Shown here piece after piece: positions 46,555-58,776 of a stretch of 64,000 bases of DNA. Below the pieces are notes generated by a model. It did not search any database and was not told the origin of the DNA. It worked only from the letters and a program-made list of their open reading frames with translations. Location of the stretch: assembly GCA_021399435.1 (NCBI GenBank), contig JAJTUP010000039.1:124001-188000 (forward strand), given 5' to 3'. Position numbers and translations under genes: made by a program. Source of the stretch: Diaporthe sp. PMI_573. Its lineage: Eukaryota > Ascomycota > Sordariomycetes > Diaporthales > Diaporthaceae. Each line of letters opens with the position of its first letter. Position 1 is the first letter of the stretch.

Positions 46555-46892
46555 ATGTTTTGTCTCCCTGACCCTGTCACCACCTTTTACGTGGGTGTCG
46601 GCCTTGTGGTGCTTGGCGGCCTCATGGTGTTCGGCGGCCTCGGGGTTTGGTACTCGGGTACTGTGAACCTGTGTACCTGGTGCAGTAAGTAGTTGATTTA
46701 GTCTGGACCATACCTTTGGTATATCTGAGGCTAACACGTATCTGTGGAGTTGACCGACGAGATCGCCAGCGTGCAGAACGCGCCCGCGAAGAGCAAGACA
46801 TCGAGCTTCAGGCTCTCATCATCGGCGTGGCGCTCTGTAAGTCAGGCACCATAACTACTATCGAACTAGCCCTTGTTTGCCTTTGGGTTTAA
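46555..46892 (+). CDS. Small glycine-rich membrane protein candidate
   Basis: Candidate two-exon gene (46555-46684 and 46750-46892; GTAAGT donor) of about 90 aa. Exon 1 encodes MFCLPDPVTTFYV and then a glycine-patterned membrane helix, VGVGLVVLGGLMVFGGLGVW. Exon 2 gives a strongly charged segment, DRRDRQRAERAREEQDIELQ, followed by ALIIGVAL. A further GTAAGT donor within exon 2 (after GVAL) may end the protein about 18 residues earlier. No relatives recognised. The membrane-plus-charged-tail design and the place next to incompatibility-type relics are suggestive only. Confidence 0.4.
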
Positions 46893-47688
46893 AACACTAA
46901 TATATACGATAGGAGTCTCTGAGAAAATTTAAGGGTGGGCCCCTGCTTAAATAAACCCCAAGCTCAAGACAAGCATGAGGTGGTGACGAGGAAGAGGACG
47001 ATCGACCGTGAGTACATTACTATATGGTTCCCAATCTTTCGAAATTCACCATGTAATATATTCTGCGGCCCGTACTGTATGTAACCAGGTCCTGTCTGCA
47101 GCGATTTAATCTAGAGAACTTGCACCGAGACTGCCATCAGCTTCACACAACGTCTGGACATTCCCAGCATATGCTGGAGCTGGCTACTGTGGTCTGTCTC
47201 TGCTGCCTGTCCTAATGAATTGGGATAAGCCAAAAGTGACAGACCCACATGCGCCACGCTTCTACGTCATGGTCCCGTCCACGCCTGAAGTGTGTTGGGC
47301 ACCGTCCTCAGGCTTAAGTATTCCGACAAATACCAAATGGGAGATCCACTAGCGCAAGGAATTCAATCCAAATTACACAATGGGTGAGAAGCCAACAGTA
47401 GCACGGCCGCTGCAAGTATTTTCGATGAAGACAAGACGTAAAAGCCAGAGATTGGCCTAGTGGCCACACTGCTGGATATTCTCACATTTTTTACAATCTC
47501 CCAGTCGGCGTGGCTTTCATGCCACTACATGAAAGGGTACATCATCATTCTCTCAGGAATCCGGCATATATTGTTCTAAATCCTAAGAGCAATTCGCAGC
47601 TAGCATACCAACCCAAAGCAGGCTGCATACCGCCACGTTTCGATGTGGAAACCCTGAGGGGCTAGTCACCTGGTGGTTCAGCCCGCAC
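46893..47688. other. Gene-free stretch
   Basis: About 800 bases between the small gene and the tyrosinase stop codon. Nothing recognised. Confidence 0.5.
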
Positions 47689-48833
47689 TTACATGGAGGA
47701 GTAAGTGTAGCACAGAGGGCCGGCATTGGTATCCATGTAGTCCCTGACAATGGGCTCAGAGTCACTGAGCGCCATGACAGGCATGGCATCGGTGATGGAC
47801 GCCGGAATGGTATCGGTGTTGTCATTGAAGCCGGCATAATCAGCCAGGCGGGTCGCATTGCGTCCTTGCCACTGGAGCGGATGTTAGTAATCAGCCGCAG
47901 TCTTGGCTTTCTTCGGTAGGAACTAAAAATAGGAGACATACCTTGGCCCAAGCACGGTCGACATTGGCATGGTGCAGGAAAAAGAGCGGCTCATTGGGCG
48001 AGGTGGCAGGGCCCATGTCACCAAAAATGACCGAGTGGACTGTAGGCGCGTTAGTATTGCTAATTAGCAGGCTTATTAAGGGGAGAGGGCGACAAACTCT
48101 GAGCGTGCGGCAATCCCTCGAGCAAGTTGGCCATGTCGGGGAAGTTGTCCTTGGCGTAGACCGAGTTCATGACCTGCGAGTTGTACGCTCCCACCTGCAT
48201 GTCGCCTATTATCGAGTCGCCGTTCTCATCCGTGCCCAGGCCGCCGTTGAACTCGCGCGTGAGGCAGTGCAGGCGGTTGCCGGGTTCGTTCATGTCGGGC
48301 CACCCCATGGCAAGCGTCAGATTCGTGTTGGCAAAGGCGCCATCGACGACGCAGCGCCGAAAGCCCGGCTCGTCGCTGCCGGTGCGCTTGCCGTCGCCGC
48401 CGAAGCCGGTTGTCGGGTCGAAGACGGCCGAGCCGGGTACGTTCTTGGCGTCGGCGTCGATGCTCCAGTCCCAGTACGGCTGGGTCCCCTTGAAGCCGCA
48501 CTCGCTGCGCAGCATGTCCTCGCGCATCTTCACAAACCAGCGGTGCCACGGGAGGAAGTTGGCCACGAAGTGGATCTCCGTGTTGAGGGAGAAGTGGGTG
48601 TAGACCAGTTCGTCATTGCGTGTGGTCACGGCGTCGACGGCGGCGTACTTCTCTTTTGGCAGGTTGTAGAGGCACACGGAGGCGCGGAGGTACTCGGCCT
48701 TTTCGGCATCGGTGAGCTCGCGCCACTCCTTGCGGACCTCCGGGTTGGTGCAGCTACCAGTGGCCCGGGGGACGACGCTCGCGGCAGAGGCAGCCGCGAG
48801 GGAGAAGATTGCGAGGACCGAAGAGGAAAGCAT
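47689..48833 (-). CDS. Secreted tyrosinase-family copper oxidase
   Basis: Type-3 copper enzyme that oxidises phenols (PF00264). Three exons (48833-48098, 48039-47942, 47871-47689) give 338 aa. A signal peptide (MLSSSVLAIFSLAAASAASV) is followed by VPRA, a plausible processing site. The CuA site is seen at H80, H88 and H97 in THFSLNTEIHFVANFLPWHR. The CuB site is in PLFFLHHANVDRAWAKWQ (H268, H269), which spans the second exon junction. Typical companions QPYWDWSIDA and NEPGNRLHCLTREFNGG are present. It lacks the long C-terminal lid of melanin tyrosinases, so it belongs with the short secreted fungal forms. Antisense of exon 1 is open but is only a shadow of the GC-rich codons. Confidence 0.95.
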
Positions 48834-50258
48834 CGTGATGATAAGCGAGTGAGTGGTTAACGAGTGACGAACGGTGCTATATCGAAGGGCTGCTCAACCT
48901 GGTAGCTGAGCGGAGACAAGCGACCGTGTGGTGAAGCGATTATGCGAAAGCGAGCGAACGAGAGTGGTCCATGAAGGAAGGGAAGCTCTGCAGGGCTTGA
49001 CAATTGGCTCCATTATATATGTCTTCCAACGAGATGCCTTCAAATTCAAGACGGGGCGCGTTCATGCGTGCCTCGGGTTCGGCCCCTTTTATTCTCTTGG
49101 CATCTCGTATCTACATTTAGGATGTCACCTCCCGCCAAAGTTCAGGGATTTACTGTCTCCATAGCGCTAGATGCCACGGGGCTTGCAACTCGCCACGTTA
49201 TATTCCGCGTATAGATCTACCTTCAGCGGTGGCAGTCGCTCGCTACACAAAAATAAAATGCAGAAAACCTGCGTAAACTAGTCCATTGACATAACTAGAC
49301 TTGAGCACCACAGTGTCGTTTCCTTGGGCTTCTATGAAAACGTGTATAGTCACGCCGAGAGGAAACAAAACCTGGCCGTTCATAGATGGCGGCAAGCAGT
49401 CAACTTTTCTTGTCCTGTTCACACCGGAAGACCGACCTTTCTCTCAACTGCCGGCGTGGGTGGCCGACTGGGTCTGTTGTGCTCGTGTTTCAAGAATACT
49501 CCACTCCCTAGTCAACTTACCGCTTCTGCTCGTATTCCAAGAATTCCCCACAAAGTGAAAGTCTGGAAATGGTGGTCTTTTAAAGTAGATGGGTTCGTGG
49601 AATGTATTTCAAGTATCAGGTGACACCAAAGTGCATGGTGACGCAACTGCAACTCTCTAGGTCTAGTCATAGAACTTTTGACCCGGGGATATATATCTGA
49701 TCAACAGTGAATGCAGGCAGGCAGGCAGAAAGAAGACCCTCCATCACCTATCGAGACCGAGAACGAGGACCAAGGGACGGGCAGCACCGCCTGGGCCTTG
49801 ATAGGATGTGCGTCAACTCTATTTGATTGGAGTCACTATTGACCCATACCTGTTACCCAGTGTGACTGACCAATACTTTCCCTCGCAAGCACGGAACCTT
49901 TCGTCTTGTGAGACTGTCTGCAAGGACTCCACAACTCCTTCTCTGCCGTCCCATCTCAACTGGAACTCATCAGCTTTTCGGCACTTGTTGCTTTGCGCGT
50001 ACAGTCTACTTACCCTTATTCCCCAGCAATTCAGAACCTTGCCGGAGAGAGTGACAAGAGAGGTTTATGGAGGAGATGAGGCCAGTGATTCACACACATG
50101 TTCGTTTGAAATGAAAGAATTAACCAGTCTTCTGCCAGGTATTTAAGTTGAGTAAGTTCTACAACAATCGAGCTCTGTCGTCTCTTCTTCCACATCAAAA
50201 ATCTGTGCACAATAACAAACCACAAATACAAAATTCACCCAAATTAGAAGCTTTCAAG
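48834..50258. other. Gene-free stretch
   Basis: Promoter of the tyrosinase gene, then about 1.2 kb with no supported gene. A four-copy GCAG tract lies near 49714-49728. Confidence 0.45.
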
Positions 50259-50414
50259 ATGTCTTCAAATTTAGAACCCTCAACTCCACTTCCGCCCCAA
50301 CCAGCATGTGTTCCACCTCCACCTCCAATTCAGCCACCACCACCAAGGCCTTTGACGCCGCCACCACCATCTTTAGGCCCGTTTCAGCCACCACCAGCGC
50401 CTCCATCGTCGTAG
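50259..50414 (+). CDS. Proline-rich 51-aa ORF
   Basis: Short frame MSSNLEPSTPLPPQP followed by PPPP blocks (24 or more prolines in 51 residues), stop at 50412. It follows a stretch of A-rich leader sequence with a favourable AAGATG start context. No signal peptide. It may be a real micropolypeptide or a chance frame in a CCA-rich sequence. Confidence 0.3.
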   Translation: MSSNLEPSTPLPPQPACVPPPPPIQPPPPRPLTPPPPSLGPFQPPPAPPSS

Positions 50415-52229
50415 TCAGGTCTGTTCTGGCGGGCTGCGAACTTAGTTAAGAGGGGGTGAGAAGGGGTAGGCAGTAGTTTCATCGATAATCATAAATTTCA
50501 ATTCCTTGATTTCTTTTCTGCGTAAAAACACTTCGTGAGCAACTTGCCAGTGACTCCTTTACTCTTCAATACTACGAAGTATTACATCTTCCTCAACGCT
50601 TAAGAAGATTTACCTATATACCTAGTATAATGGCTTCTCAATACATATAGTAGTAGAGTATATATGGTAGAATAAAATCAGTTCAAAATGTAATAATAGG
50701 TCTTTTAACCTTATACCTAGGAGTGTTCCTAATACCTCAATATATAGTAGTCTCCTAAAGAATAACCTTTTAAGGGATAACCTCCTATAGAGTAGCAGTG
50801 AAGGGCAGGTGGGGCTTGTGGGGATGGCTCCTGCAGGGGCACACCCTGCAGGTCCCCTTATCGACAAGGCCCGCTGCCCTACACCTTCTGCCCGAGGTCT
50901 ACGGAGAGCTTCTGATTCCCTCCTTTCTTCCTCAGGCAGACCTACTTCTAAAATCCACATAATTCGGTGCAAACTTCGAACCACTGTCCCATAAAGCCCA
51001 AGTGACGTCTCAGTAGCCCCCTATAAAAAGACCTCTAAGTTGGAAAGTCTTCTATTAAAAAACTTCCTATAGAACAACTAGGCTGGAGGTAGGCAAGCCA
51101 CAGGGACTCTATGAGCCACAGAGGTTCCACAATGAAGTTTTTGAATGTGGCTGTGTCACCGTAAGAATGTATGTGAAGTAGGAAAGGGATGGGGGTGCAA
51201 TGCGGGAATCGGTCAAATGTCGAATATTAGTATCTTGAACAGTAAGCCGCATGCACTACGCCTCGTCCAGTTTCATAACGTCGATTTATTTGAACATTCA
51301 ATCACTTTTTAGAAGGAAATGCAGCAACAAGGATGAGCAAGTGCAATATTAAGTCCAGTAGTTCGGAGGCTTGACACTCACCGCAGCCCGGCAATGCGTT
51401 ACACCGGCATGTTAAAGTTGATATTCACATCAAATTTACAAGAGCACCATATTCATCCACGAGTCGGAACATGGAGAGCCCGTTTCTAGGGTTAGCAGAA
51501 AGGCAATGTGTTTGCCAAGAACAAAACCACGCCATCCCCGCGCATGTCCCCCGCAGATGGCCAACCACGACCGGCATTGTCTTTGTCCGGTCTCACTATC
51601 GCTTGAGCTACTTGCCCGAGGCTAGGTCATCGGACCCAAGCAAATACTCCAAAATATGGGTATTTATGAACCAAATTGAGAGCTGGGTCCGGGGAACTGG
51701 GTCCGGGGTAGTTTGGTAGGTGCTTCCCAGATAAATGCAGGAAATCTGGTACCCGGCCATAGCCAGCCCATACGCGCAAGAGAAGGAGTAGTCAAATTGT
51801 ACTTTGAGATCAAAGTGTATCGTGGGAACATATGATAGAAGAGGGAATCGGAGTTTCCATGGACAATGAACAGACTGTGGGTGTTAGCTGGGGAGGTTTA
51901 AGGAGAGCCTGGTTACGCTGATGTGACAATAGATCCGAGGTTATGGGCTGGTAACTTGGCATGTTGAGATCGCATGGAGGAAATATGGGGTAGCACAACC
52001 CCGTGGGCTTACCCCGGAATCTGGAGACTGATTATCTGGGGCGAGCCAGGCTGGTCCTAGTCGGGTGGTTAAAGACCGGACGAGACCCAACCAGCCCCTT
52101 GGAGCTGTTAGAACAGGCTGAGCAGAAGACGTCGGTATAAGATCTTTCAGTCCTCCCTTCTCATGGTCTGCTCTGCCATTGTATTTTCTTCTCTTCTTGA
52201 GCTTGCTCTCGCCTTTCATACCTTCCTCC
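50415..52229. other. Gene-free, partly A+T-rich relic sequence
   Basis: From about 50560 to 51090 the sequence is rich in TATA/CCTA words with abrupt GC islands, resembling a decayed mobile element without recognisable coding. It includes a perfect 9-bp inverted repeat CCTGCAGGG/CCCTGCAGG (50830-50852, 5-base loop). The rest is ordinary, ending in the leader of the transporter gene. Confidence 0.4.
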
Positions 52230-53993
52230 ATGGCCTCCGTGAAGCAGCAACAACATGACCTTGAGTCAAAGCCCGATGACAACTTCATTGAGGTGTCAGG
52301 TGACGACGAAAAGGGCGGTGTCCCTCAGCCAGGAGCTGATTACTCCGGTGCCGTCAAGAAGACCTCAGCTGAGGAAATCGCGCTCGTCCGAAAGCTCGAC
52401 TTGAGGATCATGCCGACGCTCTGGTTAGTGTCTGACGGGTCGCTGTCTGGAGGGTGACCAAGCTAACTTACATATCAGGTGCATGTACTTTCTGAACTAT
52501 GTGCGTGACGACGAGACGAAACATCAACTTTCACATTGATTCGACAAAGGCTAATGTGATACCCAGCTCGATCGAAATGCGATTGCCCAGGCACGGCTCG
52601 ACGGTCTCGAAGACGATCTGAAGCTAGAGGGATCACAGTACAATACTTGCATATCAATTCTATTCGTTGGGTATGTCTGCAATGGTTCTTGATCAATGGC
52701 ACAATACCTTCCCGAATTTTCAACTGACTCTGGTTTTATCCAGCTACCTCCTCATGCAGATTCCGTCCAACATGCTCATGTCCTCGAAACATGTCCGGCC
52801 TTCAATCTACATGGCCGTCTGCATGATGGCCTGGGCCGTCGTCTCCGCCTGCACTGCCCTCGCCAAGAACTACACCGACCTCGTTGTCGTGCGCTTCTTC
52901 CTCGGTGTGACAGAAGCACCCTTCTATCCGGGAGCCATCTACATGCTATCCATTTTCTACACCCGGAAAGAAATCGCTACGCGTCTATCCATCCTATACT
53001 CGGGCAACATCTTTGCCACCTCGTTCTCGGGCCTCATCGCGGCTGCTGTCTTCAACACCATCGATGGCAACCATGGTTTGAAAGGGTGGCAGTGGCTCTT
53101 CATCATCGAAGGCTGCCTCACCTTCGGTATCGCCATCATCGGCATGTTCACGCTGGCCGATAACCCACTCACGACCCGCTGGCTGAAGCCCGAGGAGCGG
53201 CAGCTGGCACACGACCGCATGGTCAGGGATACCGTCGGCCTCACGGAGAGCAAGGGCGCGAGGGCCGGCTTCAAGCAGGCTGTCCGCGACCCACGCCTCT
53301 GGCTCCTTTGCTTCATCCAGAACATGCACCTCTCGGCTTGTTCCTTCAACAACTTCTTCCCCACTGTCGTCGGGTCCTTGGGATTCAACGAGACCATCAC
53401 ACTCGTCCTCACCTGTCCTCCATACCTCGTTTCTGGCTTCTTTGGCTATTTCGCCGGGCTTTCATCAGGGAAGTACAACGAGAGGACATGGCATATCACT
53501 GCGTGCATGGGCATGGCCATCGTCGGCTTCGTCATCTCTTGCGCCACCCTGAACACTGCAGCTCGCTACATCTCCTGCTTCTTGTTCGCAAGTGGCGCTT
53601 ATGCGGTGAACTCTATGGTAGGTCTCCCAAAGGGATCAACTGCACATAGAACCAGGTTCTAACAAATATGTGTGTAGATCCTAGGCTGGGTGTCGGCCAC
53701 TCTTGGCTCCACCCCAGAAAAGAAAGCAGTCAGTCTGTCCATCGTCAACGTTATTGCAAACGCCTCATATATCTATACTGCCTACCGTAAGTGAGACCTT
53801 TTTCAATCTGCACAAATTAGTACTAACGAATTCTCAAGTTTACCCGAAAAGTGATGGGCCCCGTTATCTACCAGCCATGGCAAGCAACGCCGCATTTGCT
53901 TTTGCGTCTATTGCTGGCACTTGGGCATTACGCATGTGGCTGGTTCAGATCAACAAAAAGATGGGTACTAGTGGCACTAAGTATGCATACTAA
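52230..53993 (+). CDS. MFS transporter, ACS family (Dal5-like)
   Basis: Organic-anion importer of the allantoate permease group. Six exons (52230-52423, 52479-52500, 52567-52670, 52744-53617, 53678-53786, 53839-53993) give 485 aa. An acidic cytosolic N-terminus leads to LVRKLDLRIMPTLWCMYFLN and LDRNAIAQARLDGLEDDL, the ACS TM1 and loop, then LLMQIPSNMLMSSKHVRPSI. TM4-5 carry the family signature FFLGVTEAPFYPGAIYMLSI. The next loop holds YTRKEIATRLSILYSGN, where related genes have Y-x-R-x-E. Twelve helices can be followed to the end, MWLVQINKKM. Exon 2 is only 22 bases. Substrate is not predictable; allantoate, ureidosuccinate or a vitamin are family possibilities, and a PuuE-type gene and an amidase lie nearby. 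Confidence 0.93.
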
Positions 53994-54381
53994 TGCAAAT
54001 GGAATACCGTCATGGATCAAGAGTGTAGGCCTAGGTTATATCAGTCGAACCATTCTCAACAATTGAGTATTGAGCAGCCCCATGTACCATAGTTGCACCA
54101 ATCATATTGTGACAACCCTGCGGCTCGTCAGTGGAAGCCCTTCAGGCCTCATTACTGGTCGTTGGAAGGTATTAACGGCCGCTATACATACATCCTGGCA
54201 CTGAGTACTGTCTGCCAATTTCCACATTTTGTGCTCGTTAGCTGATTAAATTAACCCCCAGCACTAAGATACTGGCACGGCAAAAGAGTCACGAATTAAA
54301 TATGCATTGTTGCTTTTACTCTCATTTGTTGGTTGCTGAGTATCTACACAGGCTTGCATGGAATAAAGATGCCTTGCACTC
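53994..54381. other. Intergenic, convergent 3' ends
   Basis: Nearly 390 bases with no gene. Confidence 0.5.
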
Positions 54382-55518
54382 CTATGCAGGCTCGCCTGAA
54401 GGTCCGACAAGCTGGGTTCCCAACGCTTCTGCTTGGCCGAAGATTGGCTGACCATCGGCGTCCCATGCTACAGAACGAGCCATCGTGTACCTCTCACGAC
54501 CACAGTGGCCGGAGCTTATGCTCGTGGCATGGTAGACGTTCCAAATCTCCGTACCGTCAGGACTGTTGAAGAAACTGCAAATAAGAGTTAGCGTTCATTC
54601 TCTGTCTCCGGAGCGAAGTCGGCACCCACCCGTTGTGTGCAGTTCCATAGTTGCCATTCGCGGAGCTGAACAGAGGCCCCGTCTTGGTCCATGATGACTT
54701 CTCGAGGGGGTCGCCGCCCTCATACGTGAGAAGGCCGAGTTGGTAGCTGGCCGTGCCGCAGTAGCTGGCCGAGAAGGCAAGGAACGTCTTGCCGTCGTGG
54801 TACAGAGGCGCGGCGCCCTCGTTGACGCCGAAGCCGTCGACCTCCCAGGATTCCAGCGGCAGCGAGAGCTCATGCCGGGGACCGATGCTCCCGGGGGTGT
54901 CGAGCGTGGCGATGCAGAGACCTTGCAGGCCGCTGGTGATACATGACCAGACGAAATAATTCTGGTTGTTCAGGCTGAGGACCGTGCCGTCTATGCCGAA
55001 CTCGTTTGGCGTCAGTGTTGCGAGGAATTGGTAGTCGTCCCACGGTGAGGCGCCGCCTGTACTGGTGTCAGCTGTCTGGAACTGCAATAATTGCGAAGGG
55101 ATCGGCCTACCCTCGAGGACTTGAGCTTTCTGGTTATCGCAACAATTCCCACATGTGCCGGCTGTGAAGTAAAGGTGCCACCTGTATGCTGTCAGCAAGG
55201 TATTCGAGCTACGTGAGTCGCGAAGACGGCTTACACTCCGTCCACCTGGTGCATCTCCGGAGCCCAAAGATCGCAGCTTCGCGATGGGTCATCCGGGGTC
55301 CAGATGATCTTATTTTCGCCCGTCTTCAGTCCCTCGAGGGTGGTCGCCCTGGTGATCTGGATATTCTCGTATGTCGTGGTCGTCAGGTAGTAGAAGCCAT
55401 CGACGTAGACGATATGTGGGTCACTGCCCAGAGGGCGCTTCAGAGGGTTCGTAAAGTTGGCTGCATGGAGCCCAGTGACCAGGCACGAGGCCGTAAGAAG
55501 AGCACTCCAAGTCTTCAT
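54382..55518 (-). CDS. Secreted glycoside hydrolase family 43
   Basis: Extracellular enzyme cutting arabinose- or xylose-containing side chains of plant cell wall polysaccharides. Four exons (55518-55235, 55181-55111, 55056-54630, 54574-54382) give 324 aa. Signal peptide MKTWSALLTASCLVTGLHAA. The five-bladed fold starts with NPLKRPLGSDPHIVYVDGFY, where D33 is the likely catalytic base. LWAPEMHQVDGVWHLYFTAG follows; its last part is restored by splicing out intron 1. FGIDGTVLSL holds the probable pKa-modulating Asp. VNEGAAPLYHDGKTFLAFSA holds the catalytic acid Glu, and SPDGTEIWNVYHA is the last blade. Removing the in-frame-readable second intron (branch GCTGAC) joins VLEG to GGASPWDDY as in relatives. 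The pattern resembles the exo-arabinanase/arabinofuranosidase subgroup (inference). Confidence 0.93.
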
Positions 55519-56427
55519 TTTGAGAATTCACGACAAACTGTTAGTTGAGCTTCGTTGAACAATGCCACAGCATTTTGGGATCCGGACAACGGCCTGGCGA
55601 TGCATTTTATATGGACCTTGGAAGCATGAACCCCTCATGCCATCGTGGGTCTTCGCGAGGTCGAAATTCCAAGGCGATCCCCATTGTTAGCCTCGTCGGA
55701 AATGCTATGGTGAGCTTGGCACCTGGATTCCAAGAGATTTTCGTCGGACGATCTCCCGAATATCACGGCAAGCCGCCGCACGGATCTTCGTGTATGGACA
55801 CTGTTTATTTTCTCGTCAGCGCGTCCAGAGTCAAGTCCTTTACGCGGACCAGTGGCAGGAGACCTTGGCGTCCCCGCGTTCGGGGTGTTCCTAGGGCGGT
55901 CAGTGATCACGCGGGTGCTTAACCCTGGGAGGGTGGACTGAGGTGGACCCCCGGTCCGGCGCGTAGGCAGTTCTCGTAACAGAATGTGACGTCGTTGCCA
56001 ACATTGTTCGTGCTGTAAAATCTACCATACGCTGTGATCCGTATTGAATCCACTGGCTGACCACCAGGTTCCGCCCTGCGTAGCCACTTGCATCCGTCAC
56101 TGGAGTCGGCCGAGTCGTGACATCGATGTTGACAGGACAACTCGCGCGAACACTATCACGAGGGTGCATCAGAAGCGCGTTCTGCAAAGATTGAAGTGGT
56201 CAAATGCTGGTGTTTTTCCTCTTCCTTCTATTGTAGCTTGTGGTTCTACATTGTTTATGTGTTATAGAACGTGGCTCATTTGTCATTGTGGCCAGAGAAA
56301 TCGACAAGTACAGTGGACCATGTGTATCCTTCATAGTAACCGAGATGGCCAGGCAGGCCGATGTAGTTCGATCTACGCACTTGGGTCCTCTACCGCGCAA
56401 TACTCAAGCTACAAGCAGTCGTGGCTG
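55519..56427. other. Gene-free stretch
   Basis: Promoter side of the GH43 gene and about 900 bases up to the amidase stop. Nothing supported. Confidence 0.45.
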
Positions 56428-57829
56428 CTACAGTCCCGACTCCCAATCGCCTTCTTCTTCGAAAATCTTTCCTATCGACCTACTCGCGGCCAGCAGCTTC
56501 CGATCGTGATACCTCGGTGCCACGACTGAGATCCCAACAGGCATGCCGTTTTCTCCTTGAAAGCCAGGGATGTTGATAATTGGGACATGAAGAGCCTGTC
56601 ACGATTTCAAATCCAAGTCAGTTTCTTGCCTGGGAAAGTTAGGGGGGTCAACTCACCGTCCATATCGACTGAAAGATGGCGGAGCCGGTGCTCTTGAGCC
56701 CCAACGGTGCTTCCCCGGGCACAGAGGGAGCCAAGATCGCGTCGTATTTCGAAAGTAGCGCATCGGCCTGTGGTCTGGCTGCAGCCATGCAGTCGAATGC
56801 TTCCAACTGTTCGGCGTGCGTGTGTTTGTGCGGGTTCTCGACATGCCCATGCAGCTGTTCGTGGAGCTGGTCTTTGGCCGCAAGATATTCCGGAAGGAAC
56901 GCAGTCCGGCCATCAGTCCTGAAGATGACCATATGCCACTTGGGCAGCTCCTTCAGGTCGTCCGGGAACTCGATCTCATCCACGTCGGCGCCATGGGCCC
57001 TCAGAAGCCAGACAGCCTTATCCATTGCTGTCTCAGTACCCGACTCTACGTGATCGTCCCAAACCACGGTCTTGATGAATGCCAGTTTGGCCCCCTTCAC
57101 AGAGAGCTGCCCTCCCGATTCTGCAAACGGCTGCACGTCATCACGTAGCTCAAAGACGTCGGCCAGCAACTCCAGATCCTCCACGGAGCGGGCATATACT
57201 CCAAAGGTGTCGAGGATGAGCGAGAACACCTTCTGCCCCTCCCGCGTGATCGAGTTCCAGGTCGGCTTGAACGCGTAGACACCATTAAACGACCCGGGTC
57301 GGATGATACTGCCCCCAGTCTGCGTCCCGAGGGCAATCGCCGCCTGGAAGTCCGCCACGGCGGCGCCGGAACCGGAGCTAGAGCCGCCGGGCGTGCGGCG
57401 GGTGTCGTGCGGGTTGCAGGTTGCGGGCCCTTCCGTCGTGGCGGCGAACTCGGTCGTGGCCGTCTTCCCCAGGATGAGCGCGCCTGCGTTCCGGAGGATC
57501 GTGATGGAACCGGCGTCCACGCCGGCATGACTATCCTTGTAGATGGGGGAGTTGTGCTGCGTCGGCATGTCCTTTGTGTAGATGACGTCCTTGACTGCGA
57601 CGGACACGCCGTGCAGGGGGCCTCGCTTCCCCAGCGGGACCTTGTCCAACTGTCTTGCTTGGTCGAGGACTTGTTCTGGGTTCAGATATGCCCATGCCTT
57701 GACCGTGCCGTCTCTCTCTTTGATCCGCGAGAGGAGGGATGTTGCGTATTCTTCCACCGTGAATGAGCCGGACCGTATACCCGCGGCGGCTTGGGAGGCA
57801 GTCAGCCTATACAATTCAGTGTTTGCCAT
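56428..57829 (-). CDS. Amidase (amidase signature family)
   Basis: Hydrolyses a C-N amide bond using the Ser-cisSer-Lys triad. Two exons (57829-56657 and 56595-56428) give 446 aa. The ATG at 57829 (MANTELYRLTASQ) is preferred over upstream in-frame non-ATG codons. Triad: K80 in VSVAVKD, a cis-serine near residue 150 in PGGSSSGSGAAVA, and nucleophile S174 in GTQTGGSIIRP. EFAATTEGPA and YDAILAPSVPGEAPLG are further family landmarks. The 3' exon completes the family end with VPIINIPGFQGENGMPVGIS and DRKLLAASRSIGKIF. No signal peptide, so probably cytosolic. It is divergent, 947 bases apart, from the PuuE-type deacetylase. Confidence 0.95.
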
Positions 57830-58776
57830 TTTGGAATCTGGCAGCACCAAGTCGCGTTGAGGTGATGTCGATTAAGATACGTGCCACGACTTCAATCCGG
57901 GAGACGATAGCGCCGGCCGAATGCAGGCTGGTCTGGACGTTTCAAGGACCTTGACAGAATGATTCCCTAATCAACAGAGCCCGGGATTGCTGTGGACGAT
58001 AGCACAAGACAGTCCTTGGCGCGTTACTGGTACTGATCTAATGCACCCGGTGGTCAAGGTGAAGGCTTATTGACGTTCTCAACCATGCACGCCTGGCACG
58101 GCGCGCTTGAGTGGGCGGGGTTGCCGGTCTCGGTCTCGGTAGGTCCACTCCGGACGCCCGGTGGGCCGCAGTCAACTTCCTCGCATAGTGCTGCTATCGG
58201 GACGCGATGCGTGGCGATGCGTGGCGATGCGTTGCCATTTGATTTGACTGATCACACTTCATATCAACGATCTAGACTACTGCAAGTTAAACGCCTTGTG
58301 TGGGCCCTCGCTTGAACTGCCTGCAGGAGATGCACGGAGTGACGTCGCATTCTGCGGTCATGTAAGCACATGCTTCGGACTGAAGGCTCGACGCGCATTA
58401 ATCGTGTACTCCAGGAAAAGGTTATCGTCCTCATCATTGGCCCTCGGTGCGGGTCCCCGCTTGTGATAAGACGGAATCTGCACCCGGGGATATTCGTGCA
58501 TCCGCGCCCGACCTCTACAGAGATTGTCTTTGGCCGGCTATCATAGCGTGTGGCGTGGCAGGCAATGAGAATCATTGGACTATCACTTGGTGTGACCCGG
58601 ATATCACAGGCCGCGAAGACAAGGGAGCTTCGGCAAATATATATTGCAGGGCCCTTGAGACTGTCGGCTTCCTTGTGGACACCGAGATCTTGAACCTCAG
58701 CTTGAGCCACAAGTGAGCAATCAAATTCATTCTAAACATCGATATTGCACCCTCCTCAGACCATAAAGAAGGAGAA
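57830..58776. promoter_or_regulatory. Divergent promoter region, amidase / deacetylase
   Basis: 947 bases between the two start codons. GATA motifs, which could bind the nitrogen regulator, occur in the stretch (for example TGATAAG near 58460 and CTATCATAG near 58539). No gene inside. Confidence 0.4.
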
